From positions 1 to 40,201 of the forward strand of contig NZ_JAMOQU010000042.1 in NCBI RefSeq assembly GCF_027063845.1: a DNA stretch of 40,201 nucleotides, given 5' to 3'. The number at the start of each line of letters is the position of its first letter. Positions within the stretch are counted from its first letter, which is position 1. A model generated the notes under the pieces. It was not told the origin of the DNA and did not search any database. It saw only the letters and a program-made list of their open reading frames with translations. The translations under genes and the position numbers were made by a program. This DNA is from Thermococcus sp. Its GTDB lineage: Archaea > Methanobacteriota_B > Thermococci > Thermococcales > Thermococcaceae. Shown here piece after piece: positions 18,338-25,710 of the stretch.

Positions 18338-19756
18338 TCACGGCCTCCTCAGCGGTATGTCCCTAAGCCTCGCGTGCGCTCCACCCATCCAGACGGGAAC
18401 GCCCTGTCCGGGTTCGCCCTTCCCACAGGTTCCTGGGTAGAACTCGACGTCCTTGCCGACCGCGTCAACACTGCTCCAAAGGGCTCTGGTGGTTATCTCA
18501 AGGATTGGCCTCCTGACTGGGTGCTTTATCTCGCCGTTCTCGATGAGGTAGGCCTCCCTGCCGATGTACCTCTGCTGGTAGCGCCTGTCGTCTATGTTCC
18601 ACTCGTTGAAGGACACCATGTAGACGCCGAGCTTTATGTCCTCAATCAGCTCCTCGAAGGAGTAATCGCCTGGCGCGAGGTAGGTGTTGGCCATCCTCAC
18701 TATCGGCTCGCGGTTGTAGTTTATCGCCCTCGCGGCCGCGTTCGAGCGCCCCCCGAGCTTTGCCGCGTACTCCCTGTTGGTCAGAAACTCATTTATGATT
18801 CCGTTCCTTATGAGGTACCTCGGGCGAGCCTTAACGCCCTCGTCATCGTAGAGGTAGAAGCCCCAGCTGTTCGGAATCGTCGGGTCATCTACGACAGTAA
18901 CGACCTCGCTCCCGATTCTCTCGCCGAGCATGTCGGGCTTGACGAAGCTCTCTCCTGCCTGAGCCGCCTCCCTGCCAAAAATCCTGTCGGACTCGTACGG
19001 ATGTCCAACGCTCTCGTGAACCGCTATGCCAGCGACCTCGGGGCTTATGACGAGGTCAACCCTGCCTTCGGGTGGCTTCCTGCCCTCGGTTATGAGTCTC
19101 TTCAGGGCTTTGACGTCCCTCACCGCCCAGTTCCAGGGCTCGTCCTTCTCGATTAGCTCGAAACCGCCCGAGAATGCCCTCTGGACGAAGGGCGCCTGCT
19201 CCATCTGACCGTTCTCGAAGACGACGAGGTTGTAGACAACGGAAACGCGCGGGATTTTGCTCTTTACATAAGCGCCTTCGCTGTTGACGAAGACCTTCTT
19301 CCAGAGCTGGTCGGAGTACATTAAATAGCGCATCGGCACGTTTATTCCAGTTGCCTTAACCTCCTCCTCGATTTTCCTGAGGATTTCGAGCTTCTCTTCA
19401 GGGGAAATGTCCCTGAAGTCCTTCTTCATCTTGACCTTGTAGGAAACGCGGTGGAAGTCCTCCTCGCTGAACTCAATCGGCTCGTTCCTAACCTGTGAAG
19501 CCGCCTTCGCCAGCTTGACGGCCCTCTTAACGGCCTCGGCAACGCTTTCCCGAGTTAAAACGTTCGTGCTCGCGAATCCCATTCCGCCATTGGCGAGAAC
19601 CCTTATTCCAATGCCCTTGTCGGCCTCGATATCCATTCCCTCGGGAGAACCGTTCTTCATTGCCAAGTGCGTCCCGCTCTTCTCCTCGTAGCGGGCTTCG
19701 GCGTAGGAAGCGCCAAGCTCAAGGGCCTTTTCGACCGCGAACTCCAAAAGCTCCAT
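18338..19756 (-). CDS. tldD: TldD catalytic subunit of the TldD-TldE metalloprotease
   Basis: Zinc metalloprotease subunit with the TldD motif HESVGHPYE (HExxxH) near residue 257 and a downstream Cys in YPGTCGKGEPGQGVP near 450 that completes the zinc site. DDEGVKARPRYLI near 315 and SNAAARAINYNREPIVRMANTYL are also family hallmarks. 472 aa. The ATG at 19756 follows GAGGTGAT; GTG/ATG codons 6-9 nt upstream overlap that site and are unlikely starts. The minus-strand promoter is ACTTTTATAC at about 19797-19806. In bacteria TldD/E matures microcins and degrades CcdA antitoxin; a toxin-antitoxin locus starts just upstream here, but a link is only speculation. Confidence 0.94.
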   Translation of the reverse strand: MELLEFAVEKALELGASYAEARYEEKSGTHLAMKNGSPEGMDIEADKGIGIRVLANGGMGFASTNVLTRESVAEAVKRAVKLAKAASQVRNEPIEFSEEDFHRVSYKVKMKKDFRDISPEEKLEILRKIEEEVKATGINVPMRYLMYSDQLWKKVFVNSEGAYVKSKIPRVSVVYNLVVFENGQMEQAPFVQRAFSGGFELIEKDEPWNWAVRDVKALKRLITEGRKPPEGRVDLVISPEVAGIAVHESVGHPYESDRIFGREAAQAGESFVKPDMLGERIGSEVVTVVDDPTIPNSWGFYLYDDEGVKARPRYLIRNGIINEFLTNREYAAKLGGRSNAAARAINYNREPIVRMANTYLAPGDYSFEELIEDIKLGVYMVSFNEWNIDDRRYQQRYIGREAYLIENGEIKHPVRRPILEITTRALWSSVDAVGKDVEFYPGTCGKGEPGQGVPVWMGGAHARLRDIPLRRP

Positions 19757-19842
19757 GCACATCACCTCGGATTACTGCATAGAATAGTTCACGGAAGAGT
19801 ATAAAAGTCTTTTCGTTCAGATGACGGTCGAAAGGAAGGGAA

Positions 19843-19874
19843 AGTTTAAGCACCCATGACGATAGAAGCATGGG
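19843..19874 (+). promoter_or_regulatory. relBE promoter with inverted repeat at the start site
   Basis: TATA element AGTTTAAG (19843-19850). The arms CCCATG (19853-19858) and CATGGG (19869-19874) form a perfect inverted repeat with a 10-nt spacer spanning the predicted transcription start near 19870. This is a candidate operator for autorepression by the antitoxin. Confidence 0.45.
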
Positions 19875-19882
19875 AGGTGGAG

Positions 19883-20029
19883 ATGAGCAAAGAGGTACAT
19901 CTGAAAACAAAGAAGCTCGAGGAAGAGGAAGTTGGCGAGGTGGAACTCAAAGAGCTTGAGAGGCTCTCCAAAGAGACTCTTGAAGACGGGATTTCCTGGG
20001 AAGAGGCTAAGAAGGAGCTCGGTCTTTGA
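19883..20029 (+). CDS. relB: RelB-like antitoxin
   Basis: 48-residue, strongly acidic and helical protein, MSKEVHLKTKKLEEEEVGEV to WEEAKKELGL. The ATG follows an excellent GGAGGTGG site (19873-19880). It is an intact reading frame 10 nt upstream of the RelE-like frame. The size and the late ISWEEAKKELGL motif match small archaeal RelB antitoxins that sit in front of RelE. The partner toxin is frameshifted (next entry), so this gene may now be an orphan antitoxin. The call is based on context and general similarity. Confidence 0.7.
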   Translation: MSKEVHLKTKKLEEEEVGEVELKELERLSKETLEDGISWEEAKKELGL

Positions 20030-20039
20030 GGTGCTTTGG

Positions 20040-20305
20040 ATGGTTTACAGTGTTCTCCTCCTCCGAAACGTCATAAAAAGACTAAAAACGCTTCCGAACA
20101 CATAAAACGGAAATTTGAAGAACTCGTTGAAGAACTCAAATATAACCCCATCCCTTCTGAAAAGTTCGACGTTAAGAAGCTCAAGGGAAGGGAGAACACA
20201 TTCAGGGTTCGTCTGGGCGAGTACAGGGTAATCTACGAACTTCAGCGGAAGAAACTGCTCATTCTCGTCATCAAATTTGGGAAGAGGAAGAACGTTTATG
20301 GATGA
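20040..20305 (+). pseudogene. relE: RelE-family mRNA interferase toxin, frameshifted
   Basis: The RelE fold reads in two frames. From ATG 20040 (behind GGTG at 20030-20033) comes MVYSVLLLRNVIKRLKTLP, then a stop follows after two further codons. The remainder, EHIKRKFEELVEEL to KGRENTFRVRLGEYRVIYEL and VIKFGKRKNVYG, is in the -1 frame. Restoring one G in CTTCCGAACAC (about 20091-20101) to CTTCCGGAACAC joins them into a normal 88-aa RelE. RVRLGEYRVIYE is the conserved RelE core. It is therefore a single-base-deletion pseudogene or a sequencing error. An alternative in-frame TTG start at 20036 gives an un-RelE-like N-terminus. Confidence 0.8.
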
Positions 20306-20308
20306 AAA

Positions 20309-20602
20309 TCAGAACTTCTCCTCGCATTCGCACGGCTTTTTCCCGCAGTAGGGGCAGACGCCAGGATATTTTTTCTTCGCGGCCTCCTCCAAATCCACGC
20401 CGAGTAGATTGGCTAAGCTCGCGAGCCAAGCTAAGACGTCGGCGAACTCCTCCTCCATAGCCTCGCGGTCGTTCTTCCTTATAGCCTCGCTCAGCTCTCC
20501 AACTTCTTCAACGAACCAGAGGAAGGTTTTCTCCACTCCCCTCTTTGAGTCCTTGTGGAAGTAAATCTCCCGAATCATACTCTGGAATTCCTTGAGCTCC
20601 AT
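20309..20602 (-). CDS. MazG-like nucleotide pyrophosphohydrolase with a Cys-rich tail
   Basis: 97-aa all-alpha NTP pyrophosphatase-type protein. The MazG metal-binding pattern is WFVEEVGELSEAIR near residue 30 followed by EEEFADVLAWLASLAN near 51 (ExxE...ExxD). Such proteins hydrolyse abnormal or excess NTPs to NMP and PPi. The C-terminus adds CPYCGKKPCEC, a likely zinc knuckle seen in archaeal members. The ATG at 20602 follows GGTGGTGACT. It lies 3 nt from the convergent relE remnant and 21 nt from the tRNA gene. The cellular substrate is not known. Confidence 0.85.
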   Translation of the reverse strand: MELKEFQSMIREIYFHKDSKRGVEKTFLWFVEEVGELSEAIRKNDREAMEEEFADVLAWLASLANLLGVDLEEAAKKKYPGVCPYCGKKPCECEEKF

Positions 20603-20623
20603 AGTCACCACCGAAAAGAGTTC

Positions 20624-20700
<77 letters not shown>

Positions 20701-20723
20701 TCGCTCCTAAGGTGCCGGGGCAG

Positions 20724-20733
20724 TTTTATAAAA
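20724..20733 (-). promoter_or_regulatory. Promoter of tRNA-Arg
   Basis: Palindromic TATA TTTTATAAAA lies 24-33 nt upstream of the tRNA 5' end on the minus strand, the normal distance for TBP/TFB-dependent initiation. Confidence 0.65.
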
Positions 20734-20758
20734 GTTGCGGTGGGAATGAAAAGAAAAC

Positions 20759-21351
20759 TTAGCGCCTCCTTCCGAGGAGGAGCGGTACTAGGGCAAGTCC
20801 AACTATCGCGGCCGGTCCGCAGATTCCGCCCTTCTCCTTAGTGGTTGAGGTTGGAGTGCTGGTCTGCTCTCCTGGGGGTCTCTGATTCACCGGTTGAAGT
20901 CTGCTTTTCTTCAGATGCTGGCTTGAATCTCGCTCATAACGTTGTAAAGCTCCCACGGAAGGGTCGACTTACAAGTAACGGCACTCTTGGCTATTTTTCC
21001 GGTATTGGGTGAAACCCACTTCTTCTGGGTTCCGTTCCAAACCACGGCACCGCTTGGAACCTGAACGTTGTACTTAACGTCAACAAGCTGGCACCTGTAG
21101 CTGTGATACTGAACGTCTGAACCTGTAACAACGGCGGGGTCGTTGAGGAAGTGCCAGATGCGGTGGGTGTAAACGTCGGTCATTCCGCTCGGGGACGGGT
21201 TGAAGACACCCATGAAGAGACTACCCTGGGCAGCGAGCTGTACTATTCTAAGCTTATCTCCCTGAACACTCTGTACTCCAACGGGATTTGACACCGCAAG
21301 TGCGCTCGCGAGAACCAGCAACACGAGCGCTACCCCAATGCTCCTTTTTAT
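20759..21351 (-). pseudogene. Remnant of a CGP-CTERM extracellular solute-binding protein
   Basis: A strong site GGAGGTG (21357-21363) is followed by ATA (21349-21351), not ATG, then KRSIGVALVLLVLASALAVS, a clear signal peptide, and a mature region (GMTDVYTHRIWHFLNDPAV, VDVKYNVQVP) resembling the N-terminus of Thermococcales family-5 peptide/sugar-binding proteins. That frame stops at about 20911. The tail TSTPTSTTKEKGG plus ICGPAAIVGLALVPLLLGRRR, a CGP-CTERM sorting signal, is in another frame. An in-between Ser/Thr/Glu-rich frame suggests two indels. At about 200 codons it is far shorter than a normal binding protein, so an internal deletion is inferred. GTG 21324 could start a truncated product. 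Confidence 0.72.
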
Positions 21352-21620
21352 GTGCTCACCTCCATGTCTGCTATTCCTCGTAATTATGGACCTTCTTAAA
21401 TCTTACTGTCACATTTTTAGTTCTAAAATATCCTTAATAGACACAATTTGGCGTTAATATCTTGGCAGTTAAAGCGTGGGATTAATAAGTCTTTGAATGT
21501 TCCTTCATTGAAAGTGTAGAACTTTATTTTCCCACACAGTCCGTAGTTTTACAAAGATATAAAACTTAGGACGCCACCGGGTTTATAAACCCCCTCACCC
21601 TCTCAGGCTCAGGTGAGAGC
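21352..21620. other. AT-rich intergenic region, divergent promoters
   Basis: 269 nt, strongly AT-rich. It holds the leader of the CGP-CTERM remnant (minus) and the promoter of the PAPS-reductase-like gene (plus). An extra TATA-like GATATAAAAC is at about 21556-21565. No small ORF with a ribosome binding site, no guide RNA boxes and no strong hairpin were found. Confidence 0.5.
21579..21592 (+). promoter_or_regulatory. Palindromic TATA promoter of the PAPS-reductase-like gene
   Basis: GGGTTTATAAACCC is a perfect 14-nt palindrome with the TATA box at its centre, 29 nt before ATG 21621 and followed by GGTGAG at 21611-21616. The symmetry may be chance, or may let a dimeric repressor compete with TBP. 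Confidence 0.5.
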
Positions 21621-23516
21621 ATGGGAAGGCCAGTCTTCCTCGGAAAGGCGTACATAAACTGGTGCGAGAAATGCAACGTCCCGCTCATAGGCGATAGCTG
21701 TGCCGTTCATGGAAAGGAGGGCGTCTTCAGGCTGAACATAACTCCTCCCGGCGATTTGAGGTTCGCCTTTGAGAAGGACTTAGAGTTCATAAAATCGGTC
21801 TTCGCGGAGCACTTTGGCGTTGACATCGGCGAAGTCCTCGACGGAAAGGTCGTCCTCCTCAACAAGCTCCCGAGCGAGGACGAGGCCTACGAAATCATAG
21901 TTGACGGCTACGTCTTCGGCTACGTCAAGTTCGACCCGGTTGAGCTCCGCTGGAGGGCCGGTTTGAAGGTTGAAGGCGCCATAGCGCTCTGGAAGCGCTT
22001 TGGAAAGAAGATGAGGAAGTGGGTTATAGTCGATAAAGGCGCCGTCGAGCCAATAAAGAACGGTGCTAACCTTTTGGCAGTTGGCGTCTTGGAAGCTGAC
22101 CCGAGCATAAGGGTCAACGACGACGTAATCCTCGTCTCTGAGGACGGCGAGGTCTTCGCGACCGGGATAGCGAAGAAGGACTACGAGGCTCTAATCAGGG
22201 GCGAGCGCGGAACGGGGGTCAAGCCCAAGAGACAGAAAAGCGTCAACTACCGCGAGGGAAGAAAGGCGACGATGGAGGACGTTCTGAGAGCCAATTCGAT
22301 AGCGCTCGAGGAGAAGGTCATGAAAAGTCGGGAGTTCATGCGGAGGGTTGCCAGCAAATACTCGGACCTTCCCGTTGCCGTAGCTTTCTCAGGCGGAAAG
22401 GACAGTTTAGCGGTTCTCGGGCTGGCTCTGGAAGAGTTCGGGAGCGATTTTACTGTGTTCTTCAACAACACGGGAATAGAGTTTCCCGAGACTGTGGAGT
22501 ACGTGGAGAAGCTGAGGAAGGAGCTCGAGCCGAAGGGTATAAAGTTCGTCGTTGCGGACGCAGGAGACGCCTTCTGGAGGGCGCTCTACGTTTTCTCACC
22601 GCCCGGTCGTGACTACCGCTGGTGCTGTAAGGTCACGAAGCTCGGTCCGATAACTCTGGCGATAAAGGAGAACTACCCGAAAGGAGTCCTCATGTTCGTC
22701 GGCCAGAGGAAGTACGAGAGCATAAAACGCTTTAAGCAACCTCGCGTGTGGAGGAACGAGTGGGTGCCAAACGAGATAGGTGCGTCGCCGATATTCCACT
22801 GGCGCGCTATAGAGGTCTGGCTCTACATCTTCAGCAGGAAACTGCCCTACAATCCGCTCTATGAGAGGGGCTTTGACAGGATAGGCTGTTTCCTCTGCCC
22901 AAGCGCTTCATTAGCTGAATTCGAGAGGCTCAAGAGGGAAAAGCCCGAGCTCTGGGAGAAGTGGAGAAAAGCTCTGGAGCACTGGAGGAAGCGCTTCGGT
23001 CTTCCGGAGGAGTGGATTACCTACGGCTTCTGGCGCTGGAAGAAGCTCAGCAAGGGTGAGAAGGCCATAGCGGGAAAACTCGGCGTCGATATTCCTGAGG
23101 AGCGCTCGTGGGAGCCGGTTAAGGTCAAAATTGAGGAGACCGGTGGAGGCTACGAGCTGGAGTTCAACACGGTTCTCAACAAGAAGCGCCTCCTGCAGGT
23201 AGCGCCGATACTCGGCGAGGTGAGCGTTGAAGGGGACGTCGTAAGGGCCGGCGAGGTCGAGTTCTTCACTGAGACGAGGATGGCCAAAGCTCCGGATGAG
23301 ATGGAAGCGGTCAGCGCCTACTACCTCGTCAAAAGGGCCTACGAGTGCGTCGGCTGTGGCGTCTGTGTCGGCAAGTGCCCGGAGGAAGCTTTGAGCATAG
23401 ACGAGAAGAGCAAGAAGATAGTCGTCGACTGGAACCGCTGTACTCACTGCAGGGAGTGCATGGAGGTCTGCCCGCTGTTGAAGATTAAGAACCCGGAGGA
23501 AGGGAGCCAGCTTTGA
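21621..23516 (+). CDS. Zinc ribbon-PUA-PAPS reductase-ferredoxin fusion protein
   Basis: 631-aa multidomain protein. An N-terminal zinc knuckle (C15, C18, C27, H30) is followed by a PUA-type domain (about 50-200, ending VNDDVILVSEDGEVFATGIA). The PP-loop ATP pyrophosphatase domain of the PAPS reductase family carries SGGKDS at 257-262 and CCKVTKLGP near 335. The C-terminus has two 4Fe-4S clusters (C576, C579, C582, C586 and C607, C610, C613, C617). Despite the usual name phosphoadenosine phosphosulfate sulfotransferase, the PUA domain hints at RNA and the PP-loop plus clusters at thiolation or sulfur transfer. That is an inference. It stands alone with its own promoter. Confidence 0.85.
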   Translation: MGRPVFLGKAYINWCEKCNVPLIGDSCAVHGKEGVFRLNITPPGDLRFAFEKDLEFIKSVFAEHFGVDIGEVLDGKVVLLNKLPSEDEAYEIIVDGYVFGYVKFDPVELRWRAGLKVEGAIALWKRFGKKMRKWVIVDKGAVEPIKNGANLLAVGVLEADPSIRVNDDVILVSEDGEVFATGIAKKDYEALIRGERGTGVKPKRQKSVNYREGRKATMEDVLRANSIALEEKVMKSREFMRRVASKYSDLPVAVAFSGGKDSLAVLGLALEEFGSDFTVFFNNTGIEFPETVEYVEKLRKELEPKGIKFVVADAGDAFWRALYVFSPPGRDYRWCCKVTKLGPITLAIKENYPKGVLMFVGQRKYESIKRFKQPRVWRNEWVPNEIGASPIFHWRAIEVWLYIFSRKLPYNPLYERGFDRIGCFLCPSASLAEFERLKREKPELWEKWRKALEHWRKRFGLPEEWITYGFWRWKKLSKGEKAIAGKLGVDIPEERSWEPVKVKIEETGGGYELEFNTVLNKKRLLQVAPILGEVSVEGDVVRAGEVEFFTETRMAKAPDEMEAVSAYYLVKRAYECVGCGVCVGKCPEEALSIDEKSKKIVVDWNRCTHCRECMEVCPLLKIKNPEEGSQL

Positions 23517-23546
23517 GCTGGCCTGTTCTTGCTTCCTTCCTTAGGT

Positions 23547-23588
23547 TTTGGTAAACTCGACTTTACAATTTTTGCAGAATTTGGTAAA
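23547..23588 (+). repeat. Direct repeat TTTGGTAAA x2 upstream of the zinc-finger gene
   Basis: TTTGGTAAA occurs at 23547-23555 and 23580-23588, 33 nt apart (about three helical turns), just upstream of TATA TTTATAAG at 23613-23620. An inverted TTTAC lies between the copies. It could be an activator or repressor site; no protein is assigned. Confidence 0.35.
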
Positions 23589-23652
23589 GTTTGGTTGGCC
23601 ATTTAAAGAACCTTTATAAGCCCCCCGCCATTCTCCCCCTCTGGTGAGAGAC

Positions 23653-24267
23653 ATGGAGGAGTACTTCATCTGTCCCGAGTGCGGTAGCGATGACGTTGAG
23701 GTCATCAAGGAGCGCGGGAGGGAGCTTACCCTTCGCTGTAACGAGTGCGGCAACGTCTGGCACGTGACGCTTCCAAAGCTGGTCAGAGTTCCGCTCATAG
23801 TGAGCAAGCACGAGAGGAGCTTTAAGAGCGAGGCGGAGCTTCCCGAAGGCGAGGAGATTAGAGTCGGCGACATCGTCGAGACCGAGGAGGACGAGGTAAG
23901 GATTACCGGAATCGAGCTGGAAGGCGGAAAGAGGGTGAACAAGGCGAAGGTCGGCGAGATAGTGACGCTCTGGGGCGAGAGCCTGACCTATCCGAAGGTT
24001 ATCAAGGTCTCCATCTATATGCCCAAAGGAATCACGCAGTCGTTCCGCGTCAAGGTTCCGAGGGAAGAGGAGTTTGCGGTCGGAGAAGTCGTTGAAGTCG
24101 GGGGCTACACCTTCAGGATTGAGAAGATCAAGACCGAGAGGAAGATGCTCCATCACGGGAAGGCCCAGGCCGATAAAATCGTTGCCCTGATGGGCCACCA
24201 CATCCCGAGGGCGAGGGCAAGGAGGAGTCTTGAGATTTACAGGGGATACGATAGGGAGAACGGTTAA
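23653..24267 (+). CDS. HVO_0476-family zinc finger protein
   Basis: 204-aa protein starting with a rubredoxin-like zinc ribbon, CPECGSDDVEV near residue 7 and CNECGNVW near 28, followed by two beta-rich repeats: EEIRVGDIVETEEDEVRITGIE and EEFAVGEVVEVGGYTFRIEKIKTE. The C-terminal part is basic (HHIPRARARRSLEIYRG), suggesting nucleic-acid contact. It is a conserved archaeal family of unknown function. The ATG at 23653 is behind GGTGAG; an upstream GTG at 23644 overlaps that site. The promoter TATA is at 23613-23620. Confidence 0.78.
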   Translation: MEEYFICPECGSDDVEVIKERGRELTLRCNECGNVWHVTLPKLVRVPLIVSKHERSFKSEAELPEGEEIRVGDIVETEEDEVRITGIELEGGKRVNKAKVGEIVTLWGESLTYPKVIKVSIYMPKGITQSFRVKVPREEEFAVGEVVEVGGYTFRIEKIKTERKMLHHGKAQADKIVALMGHHIPRARARRSLEIYRGYDRENG

Positions 24268-24273
24268 CCGCGT

Positions 24274-24338
24274 GATGCCGTGATGAGTTTCTTTATTTTC
24301 TGACCCCAGGGATGATGAGCTTGGCCGCTACTGATATC
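24274..24338 (+). ncRNA. C/D box guide sRNA
   Basis: Plus-strand order: C box GTGATGA (24280-24286), 13-nt spacer GTTTCTTTATTTT (24287-24299), D' CTGA (24300-24303), 8-nt linker, C' ATGATGA (24312-24318), 12-nt guide GCTTGGCCGCTA (24319-24330), D CTGA (24331-24334). Spacing is canonical. The D guide is GC-rich and plausible; the D' spacer is almost all pyrimidine/AT and may not guide anything. No separate TATA is evident, so it may be processed from the transcript of the preceding zinc-finger gene, which ends 12 nt before the C box. The target is not identified. Confidence 0.72.
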
Positions 24339-24453
24339 GTCCCGTTTGCTTCCTTTTTGGGTTTATTCTGAACCTTTACGCGTCTTTTCTAATGTGCATC
24401 GTACTACACGCAAAGGTTATAAGAAGGCCTGCAGAGGCTCCAGAGGTGATAAA

Positions 24454-25635
24454 ATGCTATCGCTGGGAGTGAGACAGCTTGACGACATCCTGGGGGGTGG
24501 TGTTGAGGAGGGCTCAAGCGTTGCCTTCGTAGGCTCAATAGAGTACGATAACGTCATCCTAATGCATCAGGCGGTCCTTGAGGCTCTCAAAGCCGGCAAG
24601 CGGGTTCTAGTGGTTGACTTCAGACAGCCGCCGTCCACGCTTCTCAAGGAGCTTAGAAATCACGGTATAGACTACGAGCCGTTTCTCAACAACTCTCTGA
24701 CGATACTGGACGGCTACTCGAACCTCTACGGCCAGGGCATTCAGGGAGGGCGGAACGTCCTTCCAAACCCGCTGGATTTAGGCATAACGACAGCAATCAT
24801 AAGGGGGGCCCTTCAGGGAGACGAGTACGATATTCTGGTCATAGACGATGTTACCTCCCAGTACACCCTTCAGTCCAGTCCGAAGATTTACATAAAAGCC
24901 ATTGTGAGGCTCGTTAATTCTGTCAAGTCCCTCGGAAAGACGACTTTTGTCGCGGTCTGTTCTGATGTGTTCGAAAAATCAGACCTAGCCGCAATATTAA
25001 TTCCCTTTGACTACGTTGTTGAGGTTTCTAAGGGAGTAGTGGAGGTGAAACGCTCCCTCCAGCCCCTTCGTGTCGTTGAGCCAAAGTTCGCCTACGTGAG
25101 AACCCGGAATGGTATCAGTCCAACGAAAGAGCACTACCAGAGCCTTGAGGGGTTGAAGGCTCAGCTCAGGGCCGATGAGAACGGGGCCATATGGCTCAAG
25201 GATGTGAGAGTTCAAATAACCGAAGAATCAACAGAGAGGAGCCTTATAGAAACCGTTTACGACTTCCTCGGACCCGAAAAAGGGAAAGAACTCCTCTACA
25301 CTTGGGGCAAGAAGCAGTTTATTGGTTATGGCGAGTACTCGAAGAGGCATAACACTAGCATAGAAGAAGCCCTGGAAGATATTTTCAAGTTCACGATTGC
25401 CAGTGGAGGCGGAAAACTTGAGCTCGTTGAGCTCTCGGATTCCGTGATAATAATTAGGGGCACAAACCTGTTCCCGAGCGGAAAAGGTTATCCCTATCCG
25501 TTCCACCCCAACTACGCCGGCTCGCTTGCCCAGTTCCTCACAGAATTCACGGGAGAGCGCTGGGAGGGAGAAGAGACCAAGTGCGAGGCGATGGGGGCAG
25601 AGCACTGCGAGTTCGTTTTGAGGAAGGTGAGATAG
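24454..25635 (+). CDS. KaiC/RecA-like protein with degenerate P-loop and C-terminal V4R domain
   Basis: 393 aa. The N-terminal half follows the KaiC/Rad55 pattern: LGVRQLDDILGGGVEEGSSV at 4-23, then where Walker A is expected (27-34) GSIEYDNV lacks the GKT. Walker B-like EYDILVIDDVT is near 130. The C-terminal part (about 255-393) is a V4R (4-vinyl reductase) domain, ending CEAMGAEHCEF, a fold that binds small hydrophobic or metal ligands. It is likely a non-hydrolysing sensor or regulator. The ATG at 24454 follows AGAGGTGAT; a longer frame begins at 24346 but crosses the promoter (TTATAAG near 24418). Confidence 0.78.
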   Translation: MLSLGVRQLDDILGGGVEEGSSVAFVGSIEYDNVILMHQAVLEALKAGKRVLVVDFRQPPSTLLKELRNHGIDYEPFLNNSLTILDGYSNLYGQGIQGGRNVLPNPLDLGITTAIIRGALQGDEYDILVIDDVTSQYTLQSSPKIYIKAIVRLVNSVKSLGKTTFVAVCSDVFEKSDLAAILIPFDYVVEVSKGVVEVKRSLQPLRVVEPKFAYVRTRNGISPTKEHYQSLEGLKAQLRADENGAIWLKDVRVQITEESTERSLIETVYDFLGPEKGKELLYTWGKKQFIGYGEYSKRHNTSIEEALEDIFKFTIASGGGKLELVELSDSVIIIRGTNLFPSGKGYPYPFHPNYAGSLAQFLTEFTGERWEGEETKCEAMGAEHCEFVLRKVR

Positions 25636-25643
25636 CGAAACCC

Positions 25644-25651
25644 TTTTAAAT
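25644..25651 (+). promoter_or_regulatory. Promoter of rpl7ae
   Basis: TTTTAAAT lies 60 nt before the L7Ae ATG and 9 nt after the preceding stop, predicting a leader of about 39 nt. That leader holds GATGA three times and the ribosome binding site GGAGGG. Confidence 0.5.
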
Positions 25652-25710
25652 TCTCGTCCAAACTCCCCTCGCAAAACTGGATGAACGATGAGGTTTCGGA
25701 GGGATGAAAG

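Noticed and set aside
24346..24453. N-terminal extension of the KaiC-like gene (36 residues)
   Set aside because: It crosses the TATA box and ribosome binding site of the gene. The KaiC fold begins right at ATG 24454.
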